Positions 45,440 through 54,383 of a DNA stretch of 64,000 bases are shown here, one piece after another. Position numbers and translations under genes: made by a program. Below the pieces are notes generated by a model. That model searched no databases and was not told the origin of the DNA. It was given only the letters and a program-made list of their open reading frames with translations. The stretch is from NCBI RefSeq assembly GCF_002008225.1, contig NZ_MRDH01000006.1:496001-560000 (forward strand), written 5' to 3'. Positions within the stretch are counted from its first letter, which is position 1. Every line of letters begins with the position of its first letter. Source of the DNA: Agrobacterium salinitolerans (GTDB lineage: Bacteria > Pseudomonadota > Alphaproteobacteria > Rhizobiales > Rhizobiaceae).

Positions 45440-45523
45440 CGTCATCCTCGGGCTTGTCCCGAGGATCTGAGCACGTTTGACCTTGTGGGTCGTTAGATCC
45501 TCGGGACAAGCCCGAGGATGACG
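45440..45523. repeat. Perfect 29-bp inverted repeat (REP-like palindromic element)
   Basis: Arms at 45440-45468 and 45495-45523 are exact reverse complements, with a 26-base centre. Each arm also contains its own hairpin, CCTCGGG-CTTGT-CCCGAGG. Structure and sequence type fit dispersed palindromic repeats of alphaproteobacteria. It sits in the ~200 bases between gatB and the GNAT pair, downstream of gatB and upstream of the GNAT promoter. Confidence 0.85.
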
Positions 45524-45571
45524 GATGAGAGCTGTCGGCCTCAATGCTTCTACGGCAGAGGCAGCCTCCGC

Positions 45572-47077
45572 TTATTCGTCCTCAATGCCAAGCTTGGCCT
45601 TGACCAGCGCCTGCACCGCCTGCGGGTTGGCCTTGCCGCCCGTCGCCTTCATGACCTGACCGACGAACCAGCCGGCGAGCGTTGGCTTTGCTTTGACCTT
45701 CTCGACCTGGTCCGGGTTAGCGGCGATGATTTCATCGACGGCCTTTTCGATGGCGCCGGTATCGGTCACCTGCTTCATGCCGCGGGCTTCGACGATCTCA
45801 GCCGGATTGCCGCCCTCGTTCCAGACGATCTCGAACAGGTCCTTGGCGATCTTGCCAGAAATGGTCTCGGCCTTGATGAGATCGATGATACCGCCGAGCT
45901 GTTCTGGCGAAACCGGGGTCGTCTCGATATCCTTGCCCGATTTGTTCAGTGCACCGAGCAGATCGTTGATGACCCAGTTGGCAGCGGCCTTCGCATCGCG
46001 ACCGGCAGCAACCGCCTCGTAATAATCGGCAATTGCCTTTTCCGAAACGAGGATCGAGGCGTCATAGACCGACAGGCCGAGATCGGCCACGAAACGTGCC
46101 TTTTTGTCGTCAGGAAGCTCCGGCAGATCGACCTTCAGCGCCTCAACGAAAGCATCGTCGAATTCAAGCGGCAGCAGATCAGGGTCCGGGAAATAGCGGT
46201 AATCATGCGCGTCTTCCTTGGAGCGCATGGACCGCGTCTCGCCCTTGCCGGGATCGAACAGGCGGGTTTCCTGATCGATCACGCCGCCATCTTCCAGAAT
46301 GGCGATCTGGCGACGCGCCTCATATTCAATGGCCTGACCGACGAAGCGGATGGAGTTGACGTTCTTGATTTCGCAGCGCGTACCGAAACCTTCGCCCGGA
46401 CGGCGCACGGAGACGTTGACGTCGGCGCGCATGGAGCCTTCATCCATGTTACCGTCGCAGGTGCCGAGATAACGCACGATGGAGCGCAGCTTGGTGAGAT
46501 AGGCCTTCGCTTCATCCGACGAGCGCATGTCCGGCTTGGAGACGATTTCCATCAGCGCCACGCCCGAACGGTTGAGGTCCACGAAGGACATGGTCGGGTG
46601 CTGGTCGTGCATCGACTTGCCAGCGTCCTGCTCCAGATGCAGGCGCTCGATGCCGATCTCGATGTCCTCGAAATTGCCCTGACGGTCTGGACCAAGCGAA
46701 ATGGTGATAGTGCCTTCACCGACGATCGGGTCCTTGAACTGCGAAATCTGGTAGCCCTGCGGCAAATCCGGATAGAAGTAATTCTTGCGGTCGAAGATCG
46801 AACGGTTGTTGATCTTTGCCTTCAGGCCGAGACCGGTACGTACCGCCTGCTTGACGCACTCCTCGTTGATGACGGGCAGCATGCCGGGCATGGCGGCATC
46901 GACCAGCGACACGTTGGAGTTCGGCGCATTGCCGAAGGTGGTGGAGGCACCGGAGAACAGCTTGGAATTGGAGAGAACCTGCGCATGCACCTCCATGCCG
47001 ATCACGATTTCCCAATCGCCGGTGGCGCCGGGAATGAAGCGTTTCGGGTCGGGGGTGCGCACGTCTACAAGGGTCAT
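45572..47077 (-). CDS. gatB: Aspartyl/glutamyl-tRNA amidotransferase subunit B
   Basis: GatCAB converts Glu-tRNA(Gln) and Asp-tRNA(Asn) to the amidated forms. It has 501 residues from ATG 47077 ([14 protein letters not shown]); the longer frame to 47194 is an extension. Motifs: [39 protein letters not shown] and KNVNSIRFV in the kinase-like cradle; the C-terminal YqeY-like tail reads [17 protein letters not shown]. Located 3 kb from gatCA, with unrelated small genes between. Confidence 0.97.
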   Translation of the reverse strand: MTLVDVRTPDPKRFIPGATGDWEIVIGMEVHAQVLSNSKLFSGASTTFGNAPNSNVSLVDAAMPGMLPVINEECVKQAVRTGLGLKAKINNRSIFDRKNYFYPDLPQGYQISQFKDPIVGEGTITISLGPDRQGNFEDIEIGIERLHLEQDAGKSMHDQHPTMSFVDLNRSGVALMEIVSKPDMRSSDEAKAYLTKLRSIVRYLGTCDGNMDEGSMRADVNVSVRRPGEGFGTRCEIKNVNSIRFVGQAIEYEARRQIAILEDGGVIDQETRLFDPGKGETRSMRSKEDAHDYRYFPDPDLLPLEFDDAFVEALKVDLPELPDDKKARFVADLGLSVYDASILVSEKAIADYYEAVAAGRDAKAAANWVINDLLGALNKSGKDIETTPVSPEQLGGIIDLIKAETISGKIAKDLFEIVWNEGGNPAEIVEARGMKQVTDTGAIEKAVDEIIAANPDQVEKVKAKPTLAGWFVGQVMKATGGKANPQAVQALVKAKLGIEDE

Positions 47078-47228
47078 CTGAAGCTCACGATATACGGGTT
47101 CTTTGGCCTTGGTGGGTAGAACAAATGCAGCGCGGGCGCAAGACATGTTGCGCCCTCTCGCCACCGGCCTACGATTTTCGCCAATGCCGGACACGCCTTT
47201 TTTACGCTTGCCGGTTTCAAATCACGCT

Positions 47229-47561
47229 ATGGACACGATGACCTTCTGCCTCATCGCCTATATCGGCTTCAATCTCTTCGTTTTCCTTGTCTATTGGTGG
47301 GACAAGGAAGCCGCAAGACAGGGCGGATGGCGTATCCGGGAAAGCACGCTGCTCCTGCTTGCTCTCGTCGGCGGCAGCCTGGGGGCCGTGTCGGCCCAAC
47401 ATCTGTTACGGCACAAAACACGCAAGGAGCCGTTCCGCAGTATCCTGCTGTCCATCGTGATATTGCAGAGTGGCCTTCTCGCATCGCTCGCCATCATGCC
47501 GGACTGGCCGGTGCGGTTGGCGGTTGCGCTGAAAACGCTGTTTCAGAACCCGGGTCCGTAA
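47229..47561 (+). CDS. DUF1294 membrane protein
   Basis: It has ~110 residues and three predicted helices. Family motif NLFVFLVYWWDKEAARQGGWRIRESTLLLLALVGGSLGAVSAQHLLRHKTRKEPF. No ribosome-binding site is obvious, so the start could be 47229, 47238 or the upstream ATG at 47184. Its 3' end overlaps the convergent GNAT gene by 19 bases. Function unknown. Confidence 0.85.
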   Translation: MDTMTFCLIAYIGFNLFVFLVYWWDKEAARQGGWRIRESTLLLLALVGGSLGAVSAQHLLRHKTRKEPFRSILLSIVILQSGLLASLAIMPDWPVRLAVALKTLFQNPGP

Positions 47562-48052
47562 AGGCCACTCTCGATCTCGGCCAACTGTTTTTGCAGCCCC
47601 ACCGATTGCACCTCGCGGTCCAGCTTCGGCGCATAAGAAACGGAAAGCCAGCGCACGCTATAGCCATGGTGGCGGAAAAAGGCGACTGCCGGTTCGTTCT
47701 GGGCATGTGTCTCAAGCCGGATTGTCTCGAAGCCCTTGTCCTCTATCAGTCTTTCAATATCTGCAAGCAGACGGCTGCCGACGCCCCTCCGTTGAAAATC
47801 GGGATCGATCCAGAAGTCGGAAATAACCTCGTCAAAATGCTCCCGCGCGGCCCACCCCGCAACCGAGCCTCCAAGTTCCGCGACGCGGATGGCAAGCCAT
47901 GATGAGCGGGTGAAATTGGAAAAGGCGCTGGCCGCATTGTCGTAAAGCGTCGATGTGATTCCCAGCGCCGCGGTCGCCTGCCGCCATGCCCTGATGCCGA
48001 TGGCCGCAAGGACTTCCGCTTCCCGCTCATGCGCATTGCGAATGACGATCAA
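47543..48052 (-). CDS. GNAT-family N-acetyltransferase near yjhX
   Basis: It has 169 residues from TTG 48052, chosen because AAGGAGG lies 7 bases upstream; the longer frame to 48172 has no support. Acetyl-CoA loop DPDFQRRGVGSRLLADIERL and the C-terminal AVAFFRHHGYSVRW. Divergent from the yjhX-like toxin gene by 275 bases. In E. coli the YjhX (TopAI) antitoxin YjhQ is a GNAT-family protein, so a partner role is possible but unproven. Confidence 0.85.
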   Translation of the reverse strand: MIVIRNAHEREAEVLAAIGIRAWRQATAALGITSTLYDNAASAFSNFTRSSWLAIRVAELGGSVAGWAAREHFDEVISDFWIDPDFQRRGVGSRLLADIERLIEDKGFETIRLETHAQNEPAVAFFRHHGYSVRWLSVSYAPKLDREVQSVGLQKQLAEIESGLYGPGF

Positions 48053-48327
48053 ACCGCGCCCTCCTTGGCCGTAAAAATTAAACCATTGCGAGTGTGATTC
48101 GGCCAGCGTGCTTTTGCTGGGCAAGCCACCGGCTTGACCCTGCTGGACTTGCCCGCTATCCAAAAGAAGCAAGAACGGAGTTTTTATGTTCGCTCAATCG
48201 GAGTCCCGGTAAAGGCCCTGCCCGCAAGTTTCTTGCGCGCCGGGCCAGATGAAACCGAGCCGGCTGCCTTAACGGCACCCGGGTTTGCTTTCACGCGTCC
48301 ATGTGACGCCGACCGGACTTCCAAAAA

Positions 48328-48585
48328 ATGGACATTTCCCGCGCCGAACAGCGCATTCTTCACCTGCTCGCCCAGGGCGGCAGAATTGAACTCGTTCGAG
48401 ACGATGCCCGCAAAATCGAAAAACTCTCGCTTTTTACGCGCGAGGGCTGGATTTTCAGCGGCCTCGATCTCCTCACCTTCCGCAAGCTGAAACGGAAGAG
48501 AGCGATATCCTCCTCCGGCGGCAAGCCCTACCGCATCACCACGCGCGGGCTGGAGCTCGTGCGCGGTGAGTTGGACAATCGCTGA
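48328..48585 (+). CDS. yjhX: YjhX/TopAI-family toxin homologue
   Basis: It has 85 residues, the exact length of E. coli YjhX (TopAI), a toxin that inhibits DNA topoisomerase I. Conserved pattern: SRAEQRILHLLAQGGRIELVRD, SLFTREGWIFSGLDLLTFRKLKRKRAI, GGKPYRITTRGLELVR, and the terminal DNR. No antitoxin is in the same operon; a GNAT gene lies divergently upstream. Rhizobia often carry the gene alone, so it may not act as a toxin here. Confidence 0.88.
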   Translation: MDISRAEQRILHLLAQGGRIELVRDDARKIEKLSLFTREGWIFSGLDLLTFRKLKRKRAISSSGGKPYRITTRGLELVRGELDNR

Positions 48586-48590
48586 AAACA

Positions 48591-48622
48591 AAACGGGCGG
48601 CACTTGATGCCGCCCGTTCTTG
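48591..48622. terminator. Terminator between yjhX and gatA
   Basis: Perfect 11-bp stem AACGGGCGGCA / TGCCGCCCGTT with a 5-base loop. On the minus strand it is followed by TTGTTTTC, fitting gatA; the plus exit (CTTGT) is weaker for yjhX. Confidence 0.85.
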
Positions 48623-48643
48623 TACAAAACTTGGTGGATGGAT

Positions 48644-50125
48644 TCACCACCACTTGGCGGGGGTAAACTTGCCGGCAGCCTGCTCGATGGCATGGGCCGT
48701 CTTGAACAATGTCTCTTCCTCGAAAGGCTTGCCGATGAGTTGCAGGCCGAGCGGCAGGCCCTTGCCGTCGAGACCGGCAGGCACCGAGAGGCCCGGAAGG
48801 CCGGCCATGTTGACGGTGATGGTGAAAACGTCCTGCAGGTACATCTTCACCGGATCGGAGGCGAGTTCCTCGTCACCCACTGCGAAAGCAGAAGATGGGG
48901 TGATGGGCGCTAGGATCGCGTCAACGCCCTCATGGAAGACGTTTTCGAAGTCGCGCTTGATGAGCGTGCGGACCTTCTGCGCCTTCAGGTAATAGGCGTC
49001 GTAATAACCGGCCGACAGCACATAGGTGCCGACCATGATGCGGCGCTGCACTTCCTTGCCGAAACCGGCAGCGCGGCTTTTTTCGTACATGTCGGCAATG
49101 TCCTTGCCATCGACGCGCAGGCCGTAGCGGACGCCGTCATAACGGGCAAGGTTGGACGAGGCTTCCGCCGGTGCGACGATGTAATAGGCGGGAAGCGCGT
49201 ATCTGGTGTGCGGCAGCGAGATATCGACCACCTCGGCACCGGCATCACGCAGCCATTCCACGCCCTTGGCCCAGAGCTTTTCGATTTCGTCCGGCATGCC
49301 GTCAACACGGTATTCCCGGGGGATACCGATCCTCAGGCCCTTCAGCGATTGACCGATGGCCTTTTCGTAATCCGGCACAGGAAGGTCAACAGAAGTCGTG
49401 TCCTTGGCGTCAACGCTTGCCATGGTCTTGAGCAGGATTGCGGCGTCGCGTACGTCACGGGCAATCGGTCCTGCCTGGTCGAGCGAGGAAGCATAAGCGA
49501 CAATGCCGTAACGCGAGCAACGGCCGTAAGTGGGCTTGATGCCGACGGTGCCGGTGAAGGCCGCTGGCTGGCGGATGGAGCCGCCGGTGTCGGTTGCGGT
49601 TGCGCCGGCGCACAGATGCGCGGCCACGGCTGCGGCGGAACCGCCAGAAGAGCCGCCGGGCACCAGCTTCTGCTCGGAGCCATTGGCGCGCCAGGGGTTG
49701 ATGGCGGGGCCGTACCAGGAGCTTTCGTTCGACGAGCCCATGGCGAATTCGTCCATGTTGAGCTTGCCGAGCATGACGGCGCCCTGATCCCAGAGGTTCT
49801 GGGTGACGGTGGATTCATACTTCGGCTTGAAGCCGTCGAGGATGTGCGAGCAGGCCTGCGTGTGAATGTCGCGCGTGGCAAAAAGGTCCTTCACGCCGAG
49901 CGGAATGCCTTCCAGCTCGCCGGCCTTGCCGGCGGCGATACGCTCGTCGGAGGCACTGGCCATCTCGCGCGCCTTTTCAGGCGTCAAGGCAACATAGGCG
50001 TTCAGCGCGCCGTTGGCCGCATCGATGGCGGAGAGGTAGGCGTCGGTCAGCTCTAGGGCGGAGAATTCTTTGCCTTTCAGCTTTGCGCGGGCTTCGGCAA
50101 TAGTCAGGCTCGTCAGGTCGGTCAT
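48644..50125 (-). CDS. gatA: Aspartyl/glutamyl-tRNA amidotransferase subunit A
   Basis: Glutaminase subunit of GatCAB. It has 493 residues from ATG 50125. Amidase-signature triad: K79 (IPLGVKDLF), cis-Ser159 ([12 protein letters not shown]) and nucleophile Ser183 ([12 protein letters not shown]), with the Ser-Ser spacing of 24 seen in characterised GatA. Transcribed after gatC (gap ~55 bases) and followed by a terminator. Confidence 0.97.
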   Translation of the reverse strand: MTDLTSLTIAEARAKLKGKEFSALELTDAYLSAIDAANGALNAYVALTPEKAREMASASDERIAAGKAGELEGIPLGVKDLFATRDIHTQACSHILDGFKPKYESTVTQNLWDQGAVMLGKLNMDEFAMGSSNESSWYGPAINPWRANGSEQKLVPGGSSGGSAAAVAAHLCAGATATDTGGSIRQPAAFTGTVGIKPTYGRCSRYGIVAYASSLDQAGPIARDVRDAAILLKTMASVDAKDTTSVDLPVPDYEKAIGQSLKGLRIGIPREYRVDGMPDEIEKLWAKGVEWLRDAGAEVVDISLPHTRYALPAYYIVAPAEASSNLARYDGVRYGLRVDGKDIADMYEKSRAAGFGKEVQRRIMVGTYVLSAGYYDAYYLKAQKVRTLIKRDFENVFHEGVDAILAPITPSSAFAVGDEELASDPVKMYLQDVFTITVNMAGLPGLSVPAGLDGKGLPLGLQLIGKPFEEETLFKTAHAIEQAAGKFTPAKWW

Positions 50126-50181
50126 GGTCGGCAACGGCTTTCGAAAATCTCGGAAAAATCAGGCGGCAAACGGCGATCGGG

Positions 50182-50469
50182 TTATTCGACCACTTTCGGG
50201 ACCATGAAGAAGTCCCGGTCGGTCGCAGGCGCATTGGCGACAATGTCTTCCGCCTTGTTGCCGTCGGTCACCACGTCGGCGCGCTTTTTCATCTCCACCG
50301 GGGTGACTGACGTCATCGGCTCGACGCCGTCGACATTCACTTCCGAAAGCTGCTCCACGAAACCGAGTATGCCGTTCAACTGGCCGAGCATATTCTGCGC
50401 TTCATCTTCGGTGACAGCGATACGGGCAAGGCGCGCAACGCGCTTTACGGTGGCGAGATCGACGGACAT
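50182..50469 (-). CDS. gatC: Aspartyl/glutamyl-tRNA amidotransferase subunit C
   Basis: It has 95 residues. GatC belt protein that holds GatA and GatB together: [42 protein letters not shown] and the C-terminal [12 protein letters not shown]. First gene of gatCA. Confidence 0.97.
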   Translation of the reverse strand: MSVDLATVKRVARLARIAVTEDEAQNMLGQLNGILGFVEQLSEVNVDGVEPMTSVTPVEMKKRADVVTDGNKAEDIVANAPATDRDFFMVPKVVE

Positions 50470-50536
50470 GGTTTTACTCCGGTAGGAATTTTCCTACCCG
50501 CTATAATCACCATGTCCGTCCTTCGCAACGGTAGAA

Positions 50537-50583
50537 AGCATGTCGCGTCAAACTGCGGAGCGGTTTTGCGGCAACGACATGCT
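50537..50583. repeat. Rhizobial palindromic intergenic repeat (RIME-like), copy 2
   Basis: AGCATGTCG (50537-50545) and CGACATGCT (50575-50583) flank a centre with AGCGGTTTTGCGGCAA. Related in arm and core to the second palindrome of the element at 21537. It sits just beyond the UPF0173 gene stop, between it and gatC. Confidence 0.65.
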
Positions 50584-50594
50584 CTCACGCAGCT

Positions 50595-51299
50595 TCAGAA
50601 GGACAGCGTATCGCCGGCCTTCGGCGTGTGGACACGCGCTTCCGCGCCTTCCATGCCGGCCACGAACTTTTCCGGCGTCTGGTCGATGATCGGGAAGGAA
50701 CCGTAGTGGCAGGGAATGACATTGCCGAAATTGAAGAAGCGCTGGCAGGCGAGCGCCGCGACAGCTCCGCCCATGGTGAAGCGGTCACCGATCGGCACGA
50801 GGCCGATATCCGGCTGGTGCAGTTCGTTGATCAGTTTCATGTCGGAGAAGATGTCGGTGTCGCCCATGTGATAGACGGCCGGGCCGTCCTCGAAATGCAG
50901 CATCAGGCCATTGGCATTGCCGAGCGAATGGGAGACGCCATCTTCGGTGATCTGGGCGGAGGAATGCAGTGCATTGGTGAAGGTGACGGAAAAGCCGTCG
51001 AAATGGACCGTGCCGCCGGTATTGCCCATATCGACCTTGGCGACGCCCTTGGCGGACAGCCAAGCGGCAAGATCGGCATTGGCCAGCACGGTCGCGCCCG
51101 TTTCGCGGGCAAGCTGCACGGTATCGCCGACATGGTCGCCATGGCCATGGGTCAGGAGAATATGAGTGATGCCTTCGGCCGCCGATTTGCCATCCTGCCC
51201 GGCAAAACCGGGATTACCGGTGAAGAAAGGATCGATGAGGATCTTCGCGCTACCGTTTTCAAGGCGGAAGGCGGAATGGCCGAGCCAGGTGATTTTCAT
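50595..51299 (-). CDS. UPF0173 metal-dependent hydrolase
   Basis: It has 234 residues, metallo-beta-lactamase fold. Metal motif [12 protein letters not shown] (HxHxDH), a later Asp in [11 protein letters not shown] and His in [24 protein letters not shown] at the N-terminus is typical of the family. Start ATG 51299; the in-frame extension to 51710 is antisense to the phnA-like gene and rejected. Substrate unknown. Confidence 0.93.
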   Translation of the reverse strand: MKITWLGHSAFRLENGSAKILIDPFFTGNPGFAGQDGKSAAEGITHILLTHGHGDHVGDTVQLARETGATVLANADLAAWLSAKGVAKVDMGNTGGTVHFDGFSVTFTNALHSSAQITEDGVSHSLGNANGLMLHFEDGPAVYHMGDTDIFSDMKLINELHQPDIGLVPIGDRFTMGGAVAALACQRFFNFGNVIPCHYGSFPIIDQTPEKFVAGMEGAEARVHTPKAGDTLSF

Positions 51300-51383
51300 G
51301 GGAAGTTCTCCTTTGTATTGCCGGTATAGTATGACATAGGACGGCCTGCACAACCGCACTACCAATATTTCAGAGAGGCGACA

Positions 51384-51686
51384 ATGGCCGCGGATAATGA
51401 CGATTACGTGTATGACGAAGCGAGCGGCGAATGGCGGCCGGCTTCGGAACTCGCAGCCGAGGCAGCCCGTGCAAATGAAGTGCGCGATGCCGCCGGCAAT
51501 GTACTTGAAGATGGCGATTCCGTAACGCTGATCAAGGATTTGAAGGTCAAGGGCACCAGTACGGTCATCAAGCAGGGTACCGTCATCAAGTCGATCCGCC
51601 TGACCGACAATCCCGAAGAGATCGATTGCAGGCATGATGCGGTCAAGGGTCTGGTGCTGCGCACCGAATTCGTCCGCAAAAGATAA
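51384..51686 (+). CDS. PhnA/YjdM-family protein
   Basis: It has 100 residues. The PhnA C-terminal beta domain is clear: [43 protein letters not shown], ending [11 protein letters not shown]. The N-terminal zinc ribbon of longer homologues is absent. Despite the name the family is not essential for phosphonate use. It is followed by ruvX after 14 bases. Confidence 0.9.
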   Translation: MAADNDDYVYDEASGEWRPASELAAEAARANEVRDAAGNVLEDGDSVTLIKDLKVKGTSTVIKQGTVIKSIRLTDNPEEIDCRHDAVKGLVLRTEFVRKR

Positions 51687-51700
51687 AGGCAGCACGCGAC

Positions 51701-52180
51701 ATGGCGACACTCACCATTGAGGAACTGGCGCAGGTGCTTCAGCCCGGCCAGGCTATTGCCGGCCTAGACCTCGGTACGAAGACAATAGGGCTTGCCATGT
51801 CGGATCTGTCGCGGCGTTTTGCGACACCGCGCCCGGTGTTGAAGCGTGTAAAATTCACACAGGACGCCCAGGTGCTGCTGGCCTTCGCTGAAAAGGAAAA
51901 GGTCGCCGCCTTCATCATCGGCCTGCCGATGAACATGGATGGCTCCGCCGGACCCCGCGTGCAGGCAACCCGCGCCTTCGTGCGCACCATGGGCGAAAAA
52001 ACCGCCCTGCCCTTCGTTTACTGGGATGAGCGGCTTTCAACCGTTGCGGCAGAGCGCGCGCTTCTGGAAATGGATGTCTCACGCGCCAAGCGCGCCGAAC
52101 GCATCGATTCAGCCGCCGCAAGCTTTATTCTTCAGGGCGCGCTGGACAGGCTTTCCGCACTCACCCGCGCCGCCGACTGA
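51701..52180 (+). CDS. ruvX: Putative pre-16S rRNA nuclease / Holliday junction resolvase RuvX (YqgF)
   Basis: It has 159 residues with an RNase H-like fold. Catalytic acidic motif [47 protein letters not shown] and the C-terminal [16 protein letters not shown]. In E. coli YqgF matures the 16S 5' end. The last 49 bases overlap the convergent DUF6105-type gene. Confidence 0.95.
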   Translation: MATLTIEELAQVLQPGQAIAGLDLGTKTIGLAMSDLSRRFATPRPVLKRVKFTQDAQVLLAFAEKEKVAAFIIGLPMNMDGSAGPRVQATRAFVRTMGEKTALPFVYWDERLSTVAAERALLEMDVSRAKRAERIDSAAASFILQGALDRLSALTRAAD

Positions 52181-52449
52181 CGGCCCTGCCACCAAGCAGC
52201 AATCTGCTTTCTTTTGCGAAATGCGAGAATTGCAAAAACGATCAGGCTGTCGACCGCGATGGCGCGCGCCACCAGCGGCGGCAGGCTTTCCGGCGGAAGA
52301 CCGAGAATATTGCCGTAAATCTCGAAGACGAGATCATGGGTCTGACGCGTCAGCATGTAAAAGCCGAAGCTCATGTCGTAATAGGAGAGCCAGTACCAGC
52401 TGCCCAGCAATGCGACGGGACCGGCCCATAGGATAAGAAACCACTTCAT
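52132..52449 (-). CDS. DUF6105-type small membrane protein
   Basis: It has 105 residues from ATG 52449, overlapping the upstream micro-ORF stop by ATGA. Two predicted helices ([24 protein letters not shown] and [15 protein letters not shown]) flank a conserved [20 protein letters not shown]-terminal ~20 residues are encoded antisense to the end of ruvX. Function unknown. Confidence 0.8.
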   Translation of the reverse strand: MKWFLILWAGPVALLGSWYWLSYYDMSFGFYMLTRQTHDLVFEIYGNILGLPPESLPPLVARAIAVDSLIVFAILAFRKRKQIAAWWQGRQSAARVSAESLSSAP

Positions 52450-52607
52450 GCCGCCTGCCCCCGTACAAACATCGTATCGGGAAAGCCGGCAAGCACCGCC
52501 CAGCGCACCGCAGCCATCAGGCAGAGGTTCAGCGCCGGCGCGTCGATATCCAACGGCAGCATCACAAAAAACGTCATCATGACGCCTAAAGCTGTCCAGC
52601 GGCTCAC
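52446..52607 (-). CDS. 53-residue hydrophobic micro-protein
   Basis: A 53-codon frame starts with GTG at 52607, preceded by AAGGGAG 7 bases upstream, and ends in an ATGA overlap with the next gene. The product (SRWTALGVMMTFFVMLPLD...MFVRGQAA) has one or two hydrophobic segments. Good ribosome-binding site plus coupling argue it is real. A perfect CtrA box lies 35 bases upstream of its start. Confidence 0.65.
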   Translation of the reverse strand: MSRWTALGVMMTFFVMLPLDIDAPALNLCLMAAVRWAVLAGFPDTMFVRGQAA

Positions 52608-52641
52608 TTGCGGCTCCCTTATGCGCAGTCATTGCGCATGG

Positions 52642-52656
52642 TTAACATTTCGTTAA
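52642..52656. promoter_or_regulatory. Perfect CtrA-type box TTAA-N7-TTAA
   Basis: TTAA-CATTTCG-TTAA matches the CtrA consensus TTAA-N7-TTAA. It lies in the 249-base region upstream of the micro-protein/DUF6105 operon and downstream of the TetR gene. The site suggests cell-cycle control of that operon. Chance occurrence is lower in G/C-rich DNA but cannot be excluded. Confidence 0.55.
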
Positions 52657-52856
52657 TCCACACTGGACCGGCAGCCATGGCGAGGCAAATGAAAGCTGTT
52701 ATTATGGTTAATGGCGGTCGGGCGAGTTGTGGAAAAGAATGTGTTCCTGTGAACGGACGGAAGCACCGGGCGGTTGCGCGCCCGGTGAAAACATGGCTGA
52801 TTTTTCGTTAATTTCGGGCTTGCCTCGGCTGTTCCCATCAGCTCCGGCAACGCGTG

Positions 52857-53501
52857 TCAGCCGTAAACGCCGCGCACCAGTCTTTTGACGGCGGTGGTGA
52901 TCTTGTCCCAGTCCCGGTCTGATTTGAGCGGCACGCCAGCGAACTGACCGCTGGTGGCAGCAGAAATGACGAGGTGCTGAATTGCGGCGAACAGGACAGC
53001 ATTGACGGCGGCGGTATCCACGCCCTTCGGCGCAGCGAGCGAGCCTCGCATGCGCTCCAGCCATTTGCCCAGCGACTTGGCGCGGGCTTCGGCCAGTTGA
53101 CGCACCTGCGGTGACCCGTCAGACACTTCCCAGGCGATGATCTTGCAAACGAGAGGATCGCTGCGCAGCGCATCCATGAAATAAAGCGCCAGCTTTTCCA
53201 TGAGATCGCCATAGGTCAGCAGAAACATGCCGCCCGTGTCTTCGGGAATGCGATCTTTCACCCAGGAACCAAGATCCTCGCCGATCGCCTCGATCAGACC
53301 ATCAAGGCCGCCGAAATACCGATAGATGAGCTGCTTGTCGCAGCCGGCGCGGCGGGCAACGGCGTTGATGCCGAAGCCTTGAAACCCCTCTTCGGCAAGC
53401 AGCGACCGTGCCGCATTAAAAATCGCCTTCTCGGTCTGAGCGCGATCCTTGATGCGCTTTTCCGGTCTGTCGGCTGAAATCGCCTCTGCGGTCGCCAGCA
53501 T
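52857..53501 (-). CDS. TetR-family transcriptional regulator
   Basis: It has 214 residues. N-terminal TetR helix-turn-helix: AIFNAARSLLAEEGFQGFGINAVARRAGCDKQLIYRYFGGLDGLIEAI. The C-terminal ligand domain resembles TetR_C families without a recognised ligand. No divergent partner gene is adjacent, so its target is unknown. Confidence 0.9.
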   Translation of the reverse strand: MLATAEAISADRPEKRIKDRAQTEKAIFNAARSLLAEEGFQGFGINAVARRAGCDKQLIYRYFGGLDGLIEAIGEDLGSWVKDRIPEDTGGMFLLTYGDLMEKLALYFMDALRSDPLVCKIIAWEVSDGSPQVRQLAEARAKSLGKWLERMRGSLAAPKGVDTAAVNAVLFAAIQHLVISAATSGQFAGVPLKSDRDWDKITTAVKRLVRGVYG

Positions 53502-53655
53502 GATTCCCTACCCGTTTTCTGAAAGGCCTTCCTCAACGGGTTAACAAAGCGTGTACGGAAGAACAACGTGGCGGGATGGATGGTGAGAAGGTTCCTGTGG
53601 ATGACGAGTCCGCCATACCGTTTTCGGCACAGGACAGGGACGCCTCCAGACATTC

Positions 53656-54027
53656 TTAGGAAGTATCACCATAGTCGGCCGGAAGATGACGTTCGATTTC
53701 CATCGAATCATGAAGAACGCGACCGACGCCCACCAAACCGGATCGTAGTGCACGATAAAGTAACAAATGTCTCGGGGTTTTAACGAGACCTGTTTCGCTT
53801 TTTGCCCGCTCACGACTATAGCGAAGGTGATAACTGCGCACGTCATCACCAAGTTCAGCGCGAATAGTCGTGCCGGCACGCAGGGGATCGCGAGCAACAT
53901 CACGTAACGCAGTTGCTAGCAACTTTTCGTAGCGTTTTCTCGCTGCTGCTCCAAATGTCGCGTGGGTCCATCCAAGGATTTCGATGATGTCCGATTGTGC
54001 GGCGTCGGACAGACGATATGTCGTCAT
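53656..54027 (-). CDS. parE: RelE/ParE-family toxin
   Basis: It has 123 residues: YRLSDAAQSDIIEILGWTHATFGAAARKRYEKLL at the N-terminus and a C-terminal VGVGRVLHDSMEIERHL, both ParE-like. About 25 residues longer than typical ParE because of an insert around RAKSETGLVKTPRHLL. Start overlaps the antitoxin stop by ATGA. ParE toxins inhibit gyrase; the exact target here is untested. Confidence 0.9.
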   Translation of the reverse strand: MTTYRLSDAAQSDIIEILGWTHATFGAAARKRYEKLLATALRDVARDPLRAGTTIRAELGDDVRSYHLRYSRERAKSETGLVKTPRHLLLYRALRSGLVGVGRVLHDSMEIERHLPADYGDTS

Positions 54028-54320
54028 TTGTCGCCGGACTTGCCGAGCTGCACTTCAGCCTCGCGCCCAAAAGCGGAAATGAAATCGTCAAGGTCATCAT
54101 CCGAAACATCAGTATAACGTCCCTGGTCGAGGTCGGCGAATCCCTGTTGCGCCGCTACCTTCAAGGCCTCCACTCTGGCTGCCTCGAGGCGCTCCCGCCT
54201 CTCAATTAACCGCAAGCCTTCACGTAGCACTTCACTGGCGTTTTGATAGCGGCCGGATTTGACGAGCTCGTCTATAATCTCTTCGTGATGCTGTGTCAGG
54301 ACGACGTTACGCGTTGGCAT
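54024..54320 (-). CDS. parD: ParD-type antitoxin
   Basis: It has 98 residues from ATG 54320 with GGAG 6 bases upstream. N-terminal ribbon-helix-helix MPTRNVVLTQHHEEIIDELVKSGRYQNASEVLREGLRLIE, acidic C-terminus (DVSDDDLDDFISAF) binding the toxin. Coupled to parE. Represses its own operon in the family. Confidence 0.92.
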   Translation of the reverse strand: MPTRNVVLTQHHEEIIDELVKSGRYQNASEVLREGLRLIERRERLEAARVEALKVAAQQGFADLDQGRYTDVSDDDLDDFISAFGREAEVQLGKSGDK

Positions 54321-54383
54321 CGGAGACTCCATCGGACTTCATTTATGCCTATCCATACCATCGATTGGCATAATCTGCCAATC

